A DNA stretch of 64,000 nucleotides from Paulinella micropora (lineage: Eukaryota; Cercozoa; Imbricatea; Euglyphida; Paulinellidae). The first letter of the stretch is position 1; each line of letters starts with the position of its first letter. The translations under genes and the position numbers were made by a program. The stretch covers positions 88,501 to 152,500 of the forward strand of contig WBZZ01001109.1 of the NCBI GenBank assembly GCA_019918135.1. The letters run 5' to 3'. Shown piece by piece: positions 41,933 to 53,653 of this stretch. The notes under the pieces were generated by a model, which had not been told where the DNA came from, searched no databases, and saw nothing but the letters and a program-made list of their open reading frames with translations.

Positions 41933-42325
41933 AACAAACCATTCGGCCAACTAGGGGGGGTTGCTTTTTCCGAAATTTTCAATGACAAATACTGAATTTT
42001 TTAAACACTTCAGAAATGATGGGAAAACGTTTCCTCGATTGTAGAATATATTAAAATGATATTAAAACATATTTTTATTAATAGGAAAGCACTTGGACTT
42101 CACCTTTAGAGATTGGCAGGAGCCGGCCTGACAGTATGCAGTAGCTGAATTTTCTAACTATTTACTATGTCGGCTACGGCGATTTTAATAAGGAAATAAG
42201 AGGGCAACATGCTCAGCTTGTCAGGAAAGTTAGTTTCGATTATTTTGTAGTGTTTTGCGTTATTATAATATGTTTTTGCCTTGAAAAATTTGAATTGGGC
42301 GGGGCAGCAGTGAGGGGACTGCGTT
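41933..42325 (+). repeat. E2 left terminal inverted repeat
   Basis: About 390 bases matching the reverse complement of 53,262-53,648 (for example AATATATTAAAATGATATTA and GATTTTAATAAGGAAATAAG). A diverged second copy of the inner part follows at about 42,365-42,490, so the inner repeat is tandemly duplicated at this end. Confidence 0.9.
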
Positions 42326-42741
42326 CGGGAGGGGGGTGGGTGGGGATGCCAAGATGAAAAGACAAAGCCGGCAACGTGCTCAGCTTGTTAGGGAAAGCTT
42401 ATTTTGCTCATTTCCTAGTGTTTATATTTATTATAATGTGTTGACTTCGAAAGTTTAACATGGGCTGGCCGTACTGAGGGAACAGCGTCGGGGGGGGGGG
42501 GGGGGGGGTGGGGGGGGGGGGGGAATGCAAAGACAGAGACGCAGTGTATTTGCACCTGGCTAAGTCTGATCCATGGTAAGTCAGAAAATTTTCTAATTTG
42601 ATTATTGCGTAAAACGTAACACCTGATAAGGAAATCACGTACAATTACCACCTAAGGCAACACAAGTAAAATCCAACACATGAGGATCAAGGAAAATCAC
42701 GTACCTTGGATGCACTGGTTGTAATGAGCTCATCGCCTCAC
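42326..42741. other. E2 left subterminal region
   Basis: No gene. Contains the diverged inner-TIR duplicate and G-runs at 42,489-42,522, mirrored by C-runs at about 53,080-53,100 near the right end. Confidence 0.6.
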
Positions 42742-45700
42742 TTACGAGGCGAGCAGCGGCTCGTCGTCATCAGAGCTCGAGGTGTCCATAACAGGCCAAT
42801 CACAAAGCTCACACATGTCTCCTCCTTCTTCGTTGTTATATGTACAACAGGGGCAGACCCACGGATCAGGGCCTGGCTGGTTGGAGGTCCCTTGAACTCG
42901 ACCGCCCGTGCGCTTGGATTGCTGAGCCTGCTTTGAATCAGCTGAATTTCGAACTCGCTTGCGTCCACGTCCACGTCCACCAGCTGCCCGACGTGCGCAG
43001 CGACGTCCGCGCTGACGGTTGCCTCCCCGTGCGCGACCACGCACATTGCCAGTTGCGTCATTGATGGTTGCGTCTGATTCGTTGTGCTCGCCTACAGTAA
43101 ACATATCGCAGTGAGACACATATTGACTCAACGTCCCAAAGACACTGCAACAAATACCGTTGTTTTCCTGCTCTGAGTCAGAGGCTGCCTGCTCAGGGGG
43201 TGCTTCTGAGTCAGAGGCTGCCTGCTCAGGGGGTGCTGCGGCAGCTGGATCCTCCTCATCCTCCTCCAACCCACAGTCGCAGCTTTGGAAATGGCTCCAT
43301 GCTGATTCAACCAGCTGCGCCTTCTTGAACGGTTTGCGCTTGCTGTCTTGTGTTGGAACACCGTGCATTCGTAGCCAGTGCTTGAGACCCTTGACTACCA
43401 TTGCGCTCGATGCAAACGCTTCCTTGCCTTCGGACGATCTCAGCAGGACTGAAACTTTTCGCCAAGGCTCTGAAACATGTCCAAACGCCAAGTCCTGCTC
43501 CAGCTTCTCTTCCCTTGTGAGCCCTTGCACCGCGCCGTGAGCTGGAGGAGCTCCCTCGTTGACGAAATAGGTGCGGGGCAAGACACGAAGTTCTTCAGGC
43601 GTTAATTGTGTGAGAGCGTCCATTTTCGCCTGGCGATCGGGAGGCAACTCCATCCAGTTTAAGGGCAGCTCATCAATGAGCCGAAATTCTGCTCTCCACT
43701 CCTTTCCTTTTCCATCCACACATGACATGTGAGCTGGGCGGCCTGGCAAGCCGCCGTCGAAGTACGTGCCGTCGATTTCGATCCTAGTCAAGTTTCTCCC
43801 TGCCAGCATCTCCTCCACGTGTGCGCGCTCATCCGGCCCAAGGTGCTTCGCCAAAGAACGAATATCTTTCTTCAAGCGTGGGTTGACGAAGTAACCGACA
43901 GGAAGCTTAGGAGGCAGGTCAGCAGCTGCGATAAATAAATCATAATATGAGTCTGAGTCAGAGCAGAGAATGGAAATAGAAAACAAATGATACTAGCGGA
44001 CTGGGGTGGGGTGACTCAAGAGGATGGAACAGAGCAATACCGGGTCGCTTGATAAACAATCGAAGCGGAGCTCCTTGGGGATCGTCCTTCTCTCCGTGCC
44101 ATTCAGCGTGAGCATCTCCCCATGTCTTGAACTCTGCGGTTGGCAACGCTTCAGGCTCCTTCTTCGTGATGCGAAAGGCTAAGGGCTTGTTGTAATGCTT
44201 GAATGCCTTGTTCATGCATGCGCTGAAAAGGGTCAACCAATCGTAGTTGCACGCCAGAACGACCAGCACTTATTGCGATCTCTTCTGCTTGAACGCAACG
44301 ATGAGCTTCAGCAAAGCCTGAGCGATGTTAGTGATAAAGAAGGAGCATCCGATGTCGATAACTCTGAAGTCTTGATCGTCTCCATCGTGACCATGACCAG
44401 GAGGCTTGCGATGGGACTGCACTTCACCTCGGAGGCCCCTGTCCACAACATGATGCAGGAAGGCGAGCATCGACCACGCGGTGTTGTCACCAGCGCGGCC
44501 CCACTCCAGAAACAATTTCCAGGCTTGCATGGTACGAGGATCCCAAGGTTCCCAATGCAAAAGAGCAGCAAGCATGGTAATATTACTGTTCGCACCGTGC
44601 TCGATGGCGCCTTCAAGGTATGTGAGAATGAAGTGGGTGTCCGTCGTGTAACAAGGGTTCACGCCAACGCAAAGTCGGAAGACCATCTTACCCTTGAAAT
44701 CTTTTGCAACAGGGCGGCAGGATGGGATCTTTACAGGCGGTTTCATGTCCGCAGACATGACTGTAGCATGGTAATCCACTGGTGCTCCCTTCTTGCGCTG
44801 CATGCTAGCCACTCTGCACTCCCTGTGATCTTGTGGTGAAGGCGGCTGCGGCGTCGCCAGTCCTGAGCATGCGCTTCACTCCTGAAGCCGTGGGAATGCT
44901 GGGATGCAAGCTCAGTGCAGTGCTCGCACTGCGAAAAATCTCCCTCTGCGCATGCGACAAATTGATATGAGTACATGACCAGAAGATATATTCTCGTTAC
45001 CTCGTGCAAACTTGACATGACGATAATCAGCCGCCCACACCTTGTTGATCGTATCAACTGTCAGAGGAACGTCGGGGTAAAGTCGTCCAGAGCCGCCCCA
45101 CCGCAGATACATGTCCTTCCAATTATTGCGAACGTACTCCTGTACTGCGGCGTCCTCTGCCATTTCTTGGAGCATCCAAATGCCGTCGCTGCATATCTCT
45201 GGATAGCTCTCTTGCAGAGCAAAACTGCGACCATGTCATCGGTTTCGGGAAGCGAAGATGACTGTTTAGCCCAGACCTTCATGTCGTTGGCGAGGAGCTT
45301 GTGTGCTCGCTTCAGGACATTGTTTCCGATGCAGTGAATCCGCTGCCAAGCCTCTCTGCAGACCTGTTCAGTCTTATACAAGTACTGGAACTGTCCGTCT
45401 TTGGCTTGAAAAGATTCGAGCTGGCCCACGACCCAAGTGTAAAGCTCACTGAGAGAAACTGACGCGGTCTTCTGTCGCGCTGTGAGCATATCACGTGCAT
45501 CAATGAATGAATGACACTTCCACTTTTTGCAGCAAACTGACTTGGCTAGATGCTCAAGCTCAGGAAAAGTAATCCCCAAAAGTTTCTCGAGCGCTTGCGG
45601 TCTCTGTAGCTTCAAGTTCCCTTTTGCGCGGGCCTTCATTTTGTAGGGGCGCGTAGGATCCTTGCGTGCTCGGTTGACGGGGGGTGGCTGCAATCACAGG

Positions 45701-45860
45701 ATCTTGTACAATGGCTGATTGGAATCTATAAGTTCCTTTATATCGTACCGTGCAGCAGATTCTTCTTCGGCGCATTTAATGTTGTCTAGAAGCATAGGGA
45801 GCTCGATGTCATTGTCGGATTCACCACCTGAAGCGTCTTCGGCTACGTCCTACAAAAGCA
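42742..45860 (-). pseudogene. E2 transposase, DDE type with RanBP2 zinc finger, multi-exon
   Basis: Exons by homology to E1: an acidic exon (about 45,860-45,730), the N-terminal part with SVCCKKWKCHSFIDARDM and YKTEQVCREAWQRIHCIG, a CEHC-type exon after a 53-base intron (44,948-45,001), the catalytic exon with VMSADMKPPVKIPSC, LFLEWGRAGDNTAWSM and PGHGHDGDDQDFR, then LPTAEFKTWGDAHAEWHGEK. After introns near 43,928-44,040 and 43,090-43,157 the C-terminus shows WVCPCCTYNNEEGGDMCELC, a RanBP2-type zinc finger (W-x-C-x2-C-x3-N-x6-C-x2-C), and Arg-Gly repeats. A frame break near 45,200 is the main lesion. The zinc finger binds RNA or ubiquitin in known proteins; here a nucleic-acid role is inferred. 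Confidence 0.7.
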
Positions 45861-46539
45861 ACAAATCATTATAAGCCGACAAACATCCTCAAAGCAAATA
45901 TACATACCAGAGAACCAGTGGGAACATACAGTCTCAAGTTGCTGCCTGCAACAGTAACAGGTTGCTCGATAGCTAGCTGGCAATCTCCAAACTTAAGGGT
46001 GTCGCTGTACTGACCTCGTTGTACAAGAGCAAGATTACCATCGGCCACGTCCTTTGCAGCACGACTACTGGCGCTGATGCATCGCAGGAGCTGACAGTGT
46101 TACATGTACCACAATTAAAACCAAGCAGAAAACAAAGGAAAGCAAAGAAAAAACTTTAATAATGTTAGCGATAGAAAGCATTAAGGCTAAATTCATACCT
46201 TTTTGATAGCTTCCTGGCCATCTCCAAGCTCAAGCGTGCTTCCGTATTTACCTCGTTGGAAAAGAAGAAAGTTGACCGCCAGCCACGCCCTTTGCAGGAC
46301 CACTGCTGGCGCTGATGCCTTGCAGGAGGCGCAGAGGGTCCACCACGCCCTGACAAGCAGCGTCATATTACTCACGTACATGAAGCGATAAGAAAGTTTT
46401 ATACCTTCGAGCTTGAGCTTGATCTTTGTAACATAACAGTTACATCAGATCCTGCACGTTGAAGCGAAGTGCTAGTAGTGTCGCCATGCCAACTAGTAGG
46501 TGAGGTCACACTGTCTAGTAGCATCATTTTCTTTTCCAG
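45861..46539 (-). other. E2 region with a duplicated candidate exon
   Basis: 45,915-46,100 (minus) reads LRCISASSRAAKDVADGNLA and LVQRGQYSDTLKFGDCQLAI with a TGTCAG acceptor side and donor GTATGTATATTT. A similar but frame-damaged copy lies at 46,195-46,330 (KYGSTLELGDGQEAIKK). It may belong to the 5' part of the transposase gene or a separate small gene. Confidence 0.4.
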
Positions 46540-46576
46540 CGCCATGGATGAAGATTTCGACAGAGCCTGCATCCCT

Positions 46577-47316
46577 TTAGTAGCACTGATGCTGTCCAAA
46601 AGCGCAAGTTTGTGTGCGAGGCAACGAAATCGATTTGAGAGGAAGAGGATACTCTTCCACAGGGACAATGAAGCAAAGAGGACCTGCATCAGTATCCAAG
46701 GTCCACACCGGTATATCCACTTGCAGCTTTGCTGCTGCTTGCATCCACGCAGGGTACACATCTCTCGGTCGCATGGTGATATCCGAATCCGGATTTGGAG
46801 CGTAGTTGAGCAAAATCTCATAGTTCCTCGATACGGCAGAACTTACAGTCACAATTGGAGTCCCTTTGCTAATCTGACACACACACATACACGCACACAC
46901 ACTATAATCAACAAACGCAAACTAACACACACTAACAGAGAGAGAGAGCACACACACACGCATGCACGCGCGCACACTATTAACTAACACACACTAACAA
47001 CCGTGACATTTGATCTGGGACAGTCCTCATCGCCCAAGTTGAACCCTTTCGATGCACTGTTGATGAGGTGCATAGGGTTTCTGCTTGCTTTGCTCAAGAA
47101 TTCGAAGCTGATAGGGTGCATTCCAGCCCGCAACGATGTCCCAATTCTCATGGTGAAATGCTGCGCAAATGCAGCATTGTCATCCATGCTCAAAGGACGG
47201 CCACCTGGTTCAAGAAGTCCCAGCGCAAAGGAATGAGGAAGGTCTTGATCGGCGAAAACGCCGTAGCATCCATTACGGTAGCCCACATAAATGGGCGCCT
47301 TGGCAGCTCTCAGCAT
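46577..47316 (-). CDS. E2 SET-domain-like protein, two exons
   Basis: The ATG at 47,316 begins MLRAAKAPIYVGYRNGCYGV; FADQDLPHSFALGLLEPGGR, SRNPMHLINSASKGFNLG and, after an intron rich in CA/TG repeats (about 46,876-47,001), ISKGTPIVTVSSAVSRNYEI and LLNYAPNPDSD follow. The order and spacing match the E1 protein (LINSS, ILLNYS), so both keep the SET asparagine/histidine site and the C-terminal NY. GE of the usual GExL is NYE here. AWMQAAAKLQVDIPVW aligns with SWMREAAKANKKIPVF of E1. The 3' end is uncertain. Confidence 0.68.
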
Positions 47317-48757
<1,441 letters not shown>

Positions 48758-49739
48758 ATGTCCACGAGTACTAAGAAGTATACTGCCGAGATCCTGGACT
48801 CCGTCCGCGTCGACAGCCAGGGAAAACTCTTCCTCAACATCAACTCGTCCAAGGATTATGTACCCTTCGACGAGGTGGAGATCCCCGTTCACGTTCGTCG
48901 TAAGTACGAACTGGGCAACGCTGATCTGGGGGGATTGGTCCGCGGCTGGGTGTACACTTGGAGCAAACAAGGGATCCTAAACAAGGTCAAGCCCACACCC
49001 TGGGACGACTGGTTGGGAGAGCAACCAAAGAACAAGAGGCCAAAGCGTCCAACCAACTTTCTGCGACCCGAGGAGCCAAAAGAACCAGCGAGAAAGAAGA
49101 AAAAAGGGGGAGAGGGAGAGGATGAAGAGAAGGTGAAAGAGAAGGAAGGAGAGGGTAAGAAAGAGAAGGAAGGAGAGGGTAAGAAAGAGCAGGAAGGAGA
49201 GGGTAAGAAAGAGAAGGAGAAAGGGAAAGAGAAAGAGAAGAATAGGAAGGAGAAAGAGGAGAAGGAGAAAGAGAAGGCGAAAGCGAAGAAGCAAAAGGAG
49301 AAGGAGAAGAATAGGAAGGGGAAGGAGAAGGAGAAGAATAGGAAGGGGAAGGAGAAGGAGAAGGAGAAAGAGAAGGAGAAAGAGAAGGAGAAGGAGAAGG
49401 AGAAGGAGAAAGAGAAGGAGAAAGAGAAGGAGAAAGAGAAGGAGAAAGAGAAGGAGAAAGAGAAGGAGAAAGAGAAGGAGAAGGAGAAAGAGAAGGAGAA
49501 AGAGAAAGAGAAGGAGAAAGAAGAGGAGGAGGGGGAGAAGGAGAAGGACCTTGAAGTTCCACCACCTGTGGAGGACGGCAAGATTCGCATTTAGGCTGCC
49601 AGGGGATTCTTTGAATTCATTTCCGGAGCGGAATATGAAGACTGGTTTGCAACCTTTTTCTTCTTCTTCTTCTTCTTCTTCTTCTTCTCTCTCTCTCTCT
49701 CTCTCTCTTTCCTTGTTTCACCACATCATCACACCATCG

Positions 49740-49772
<33 letters not shown>

Positions 49773-51655
49773 TTCTTCTTCTTTTCATCCTCCTCTGCTT
49801 CTTTCTTTCTTTCTTGCTTGCTTTCTTGCTTGATTTCTTCTTCTCTTCTTCTTCTTCTTCTTCTTCTTTTCATCCTCCTCTGCTTCTTTTTTTCTTTCTT
49901 GCTTGCTTTCTTGCTTGATTTCTTCTTCTTTTTCTTCTTCTTTTCATCCTCCTCTGCTTCTTTCTTTCTTTCTTGCTTGATTTCTTCTTCTTCTTCTTCT
50001 TCTTCTTCTTCTTCTTTTCATCCTCCTCTGCTTCTTTCTTTCTTTCTTGCTTGCTTTGTTGCTTGATTTCTTCTTCTTCTTCTTTTCATCCTCTGCTTCT
50101 TTCTTTCTTTCTCGCTTGCTTTCTTGCTTGCTTTCTTCTTCTTCTTCTTCTTCTCCTTCTTCTTCTTCTCCTTCTTCTTCTTCTTCTTCTTCTTTTCATC
50201 CTCCTCTGCTTCTTTCTTGCTTTCTTGCTTGCTTTCTTGCTTGATTTCTTCTTCTTCTTCTTCTTTTTCATCCTCCTCTGCTTCTTTCCTTCTTTCTTCG
50301 CTTTCTTGCTGGATTTCTTCTTCTTCTTCTTCTTCTTTCTTCTTTTTCTTCTTCTTCTTCTTCTTCTTCTTCTTTTCATCCTCCTCCGCTTCTTTCTTTC
50401 TTTCTTGCTTGCTTTCTTGCTGGATTTCTTCTTCTTCTTCTTCTTCTTCTTCTTCTTCTTCTTCTTCTTCTTCTCATCCTCCTCTACTTCTTTCTTTCTT
50501 TATTGCTTGCTTTCTTGCTTGTTTTCTTCCTTCCCTCCCTTCTTTCTTTCTTTCTTTCTTCTATCTTTCTTCTATCTTCTTCTTCTCCTTCTTCTTCTTC
50601 TTCTTCTTCTTTTCATCCTCCTCTGCTTTCTTTCTTTATTGCTTGATTTCTTGCTTGTTTTCTTCCTTCCCTCCTTTCTTTCTTTCTTTCTTTCTTCTTC
50701 TTCTTCTTCTTCTTCTCCTCCTCCTCCTCCTTCTTCTTCTTCTCTTTTCATCCTCCTCTGCTTCTTTCTTTCTTTCTTGCTTGCTTTCTTGCTTGCTTTC
50801 TTGCTTGTTTTCTTCCTTTCTTCCTTCCTTTCTTCCTTTCTTTCTTCCTTTTTCTTTCTTTCTTCTTCTTTCTTCTTCTTCTTCTTCTTCTTCTTCTTCT
50901 TCTGCTGCTGCTTCTGCTCCTTCTCATTCGTCTCGCCCTCTTGAGACTTTTCTTATGCTTTCCCTCCTTCTACTTCTCCTTCCCTTTCTAGCTTGCTCTG
51001 GAAGCTGACCACAGATGACAACAAGTGCCGTGAGGGGGCGCTTGTACTAAATGTGAGGCTGATGAAGTACAACGGTTTTGAGCTCAAGGATACCACTCAT
51101 GTGGAGACGAGTGAGGGCGAAGTTTCTCCCTGTGCTCCTGGGTGCCTTGCCCCCCCCCCCCCCGCGCTTCGCGTTTAGTAATATTGTGTTTGCATAATTA
51201 ATCATAGGCTCTTTATCCTCTTTCCAGCTGGCTGGCACAGGAAGACGCCAGTTCAAATCAATCGTGGTAAAATAATATCGTGTCCTTTCTTGTGATGCAC
51301 ATGCTTTCTTTGTTTTGGTGTGTTTTTTTGCAGGATCCAAACGTTTTATTTTCGCTGCTCGAGAGGTCGACACGACCGGCAATGGCGTCGCCGACACGAT
51401 TCAGTGGCAGCTGCTGGGGCCGTATATGTTCAACCTGAAGAACTCTTGCCTTTTAGATAAGTTCCCCTTGGATTTCGAAAAGCAAGGGAAGCCCATGTGG
51501 GTGGGCTTCATCGGTAACCCAACTAATCCCCCGATGCTTCGCCAATGGCGACAGAAGTACCTTTTGCTTATTCAGGAAGCAAACCGGGTCAGCCGCTGCT
51601 GTGCTAGCCTTTTGTATTCATGACTAATACCTACTTCTGCCTTTGACTTTTACCC

Positions 51656-51692
<37 letters not shown>

Positions 51693-52818
51693 CTCCCCAC
51701 CCTTCTTTCTATTTTCCTAGCGCAAGCGAGAAGCAAAAGGCAACTCGGCAGAGCCTCGGTCGTCTGGCAGGCCGAAAAAGCTCAAATTTGGTTAATTTAT
51801 TTGTTTTATTTCGTAATTGAATTTAGGGAATGTTTTGTGCAGGATCCTTGGAAGAAAGCGAAGAAGAAGATGTCACCGCCGATACTAAAGCCAAGACGAA
51901 GGGAAAGAAAGGTAGCTCTGCTTCTTCTTCTTTTTACTTCTCCTTCTACTCCTCATTTTTATAATCATTTTTTCTTTTCTCAACTTGTTGTTTACTTGAC
52001 CCTAAGCTTCTTAACTTTCTTGTACTCATATTTCTTCATCTTTTTCTTTTTTTTTCCCTCTTTTTTTCTTCTTCTTCCCCCTCCTTCTCCTTTTCTTCTT
52101 CTAGGTTCTCAATCCAAGCAGGCCGGAGAAGCAGAAGCCTCCAAAGGAAACCCCGAAGGGAGCCGAGGTAACAACATGTCTTGCCACTTGCCTCAATATT
52201 ACTTGATTGCTATCCAGGAGAGTGGTCTTTCCAGAAAGAAAGGAAGTGCAAGGCCTGTAGATCAGGCCCTCCCAGAAGCAAACCAGTGCAATCAAACAGA
52301 TGCTTGAAGAGAGAGCTAAGAAGGAAAGAGATGAGAGGGATGCGATCGAGAAGAAACTTAAGGGAGAAAAGGCAATTTGAAAGGAAGAGACTGAGAAAAG
52401 CACAGGGAAGGAGAAGACGAACAATAAGAATAAGAGAAGACAGAAGAACGAGGGGGGCGAGGGGGGCGAGGAAGCAGACAGTGACGCAGGTGGCGGCTCT
52501 GATGACGAAGGTATTAGTCATAAGAGGCAACGGAAGCAATACAACAAAAACAACAACAACAACAACAACAACAACCATGCTGGTAGTAATGGCAACAACA
52601 ACAACCATGCTAATAATTGTAGCCACAACAACAGCAACGAAAACAACAGCAACGGAAATAGGCCTAGGGGCGACCAGCTCCTCGAGGATGTAATCACGCG
52701 CCTGGCAGCGAACGCTGCAAATACCACATCTCCGCGCGGTTCAGCCCCCACCGCCAGTCCAAATGTCTCACCAAATTTTTTTGAGTTTGCCTTAGCATCC
52801 ATGGCGCTGAGACGCTGA
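48758..52818 (+). CDS. E2 Lys/Glu-rich multi-exon protein
   Basis: The ATG at 48,758 gives MSTSTKKYTAEILDSVRVDS, KLFLNINSSKDYVPFDEVEI and VHVRRKYELGNADLGGLV, homologous to E1. A tract from about 49,100 to 49,540 is almost only Lys and Glu (KEKEKEKEKE). The frame meets a TAG at 49,592-49,594 yet homology to E1 continues beyond it (GFFEFISGAEYEDW). After a pyrimidine intron come exons at about 50,985-51,125 (LWKLTTDDNKCREGALVLN), 51,335-51,590 (GKPMWVGFIGNPTNPPMLRQ) and further small exons, with a conserved end FALASMALRR and TGA at about 52,818. Exon borders are approximate. The 51,640-51,700 C-run lies in an intron. Confidence 0.55.
49645..50985 (+). other. Polypyrimidine intron of the E2 Lys/Glu-rich gene
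   Basis: About 1.34 kb of nearly pure T/C on the plus strand (TTC, CTT and TTTC repeats, with a recurring CATCCTCCTCTGCTTC block about every 60-140 bases). Possible donor GTTTGCAACC at about 49,648; acceptor CCTTTCTAG before CTTGCTCTGG. Same protein position as the E1 pyrimidine intron. Confidence 0.6.
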
Positions 52819-53219
52819 GCATCTCTAGGAGTCTCTTTTCCCGCACGCAGCCAGGTGATTTCCATCGCTCCTTCTTTCTTGCCCTGCCATTCATTTGCGT
52901 GTGTCTTCCATGTAGACTTGGCGCGTTTCGGTGAGGCGGCCGTAGAAATGTACTAAAGTCAGATAAATTTCTAGTTTATGGTAGTAGCTGTATCGCCAGT
53001 ATTGCATTCAGCCCGTATTGCACGTTAAAAAGAATCATTGCATGCTACTTATGTTTGTGTAACAACTTTGCATCCCCTCCCCCCCCTCCCCCCCCCCCCC
53101 TGCCGCTACTAGGACGTTCGAAGAGGTAGGGTGCAAATGTTGTTCCCTGCCCTTTCGAACTCCCTCCCCCCCATGCTAACTACTACTTACTATTACTATT
53201 TAATTTACTTACTACTACT

Positions 53220-53261
<42 letters not shown>
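52819..53261. other. E2 right subterminal region
   Basis: 3' region of the Lys/Glu-rich gene. It holds C-runs (about 53,080-53,100), a short AT-rich stretch and an ACT microsatellite (about 53,178-53,262). No gene seen. Confidence 0.5.
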
Positions 53262-53648
53262 GTCCTATCACTGCTGCCACGCCCAAGTCAAATTTTTCAA
53301 GGCAAAGCATATTATAATAACGCAAAACACTACAAAATAATCGAAACTAACTTTCCTGACAAGCTGAGCATGTTGCCCTCTTATTTCCTTATTAAAATCG
53401 CCGTAGCCGACATAGTAAATAGTTAGAAAATTCAGCTACTGCATACTGTCAGGCCGGCTCCTGCCAATCTCTAAAGGTGAAGTCCAAGTGCTTTCCTATT
53501 AATAAAAATATGTTTTAATATCATTTTAATATATTCTACAATCGAGGAAACGTTTTCCCATCATTTCTGAAGTGGTTAAAAAAATTCAATATTTGTCATT
53601 GAAAATTTCGGAAAAAGCAACCCCCCCTAGTTGGCCGAATGGTTTGTT
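53262..53648 (-). repeat. E2 right terminal inverted repeat
   Basis: Reverse complement of 41,933-42,325 with few differences, ending GGCCGAATGGTTTGTT. Confidence 0.9.
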
Positions 53649-53653
53649 TAATC

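Noticed and set aside
49641..51008. Plus-strand ORFs of Ser/Phe/Leu with up to 323 codons
   Set aside because: These are the translated TTC/CTT pyrimidine intron, not a protein.
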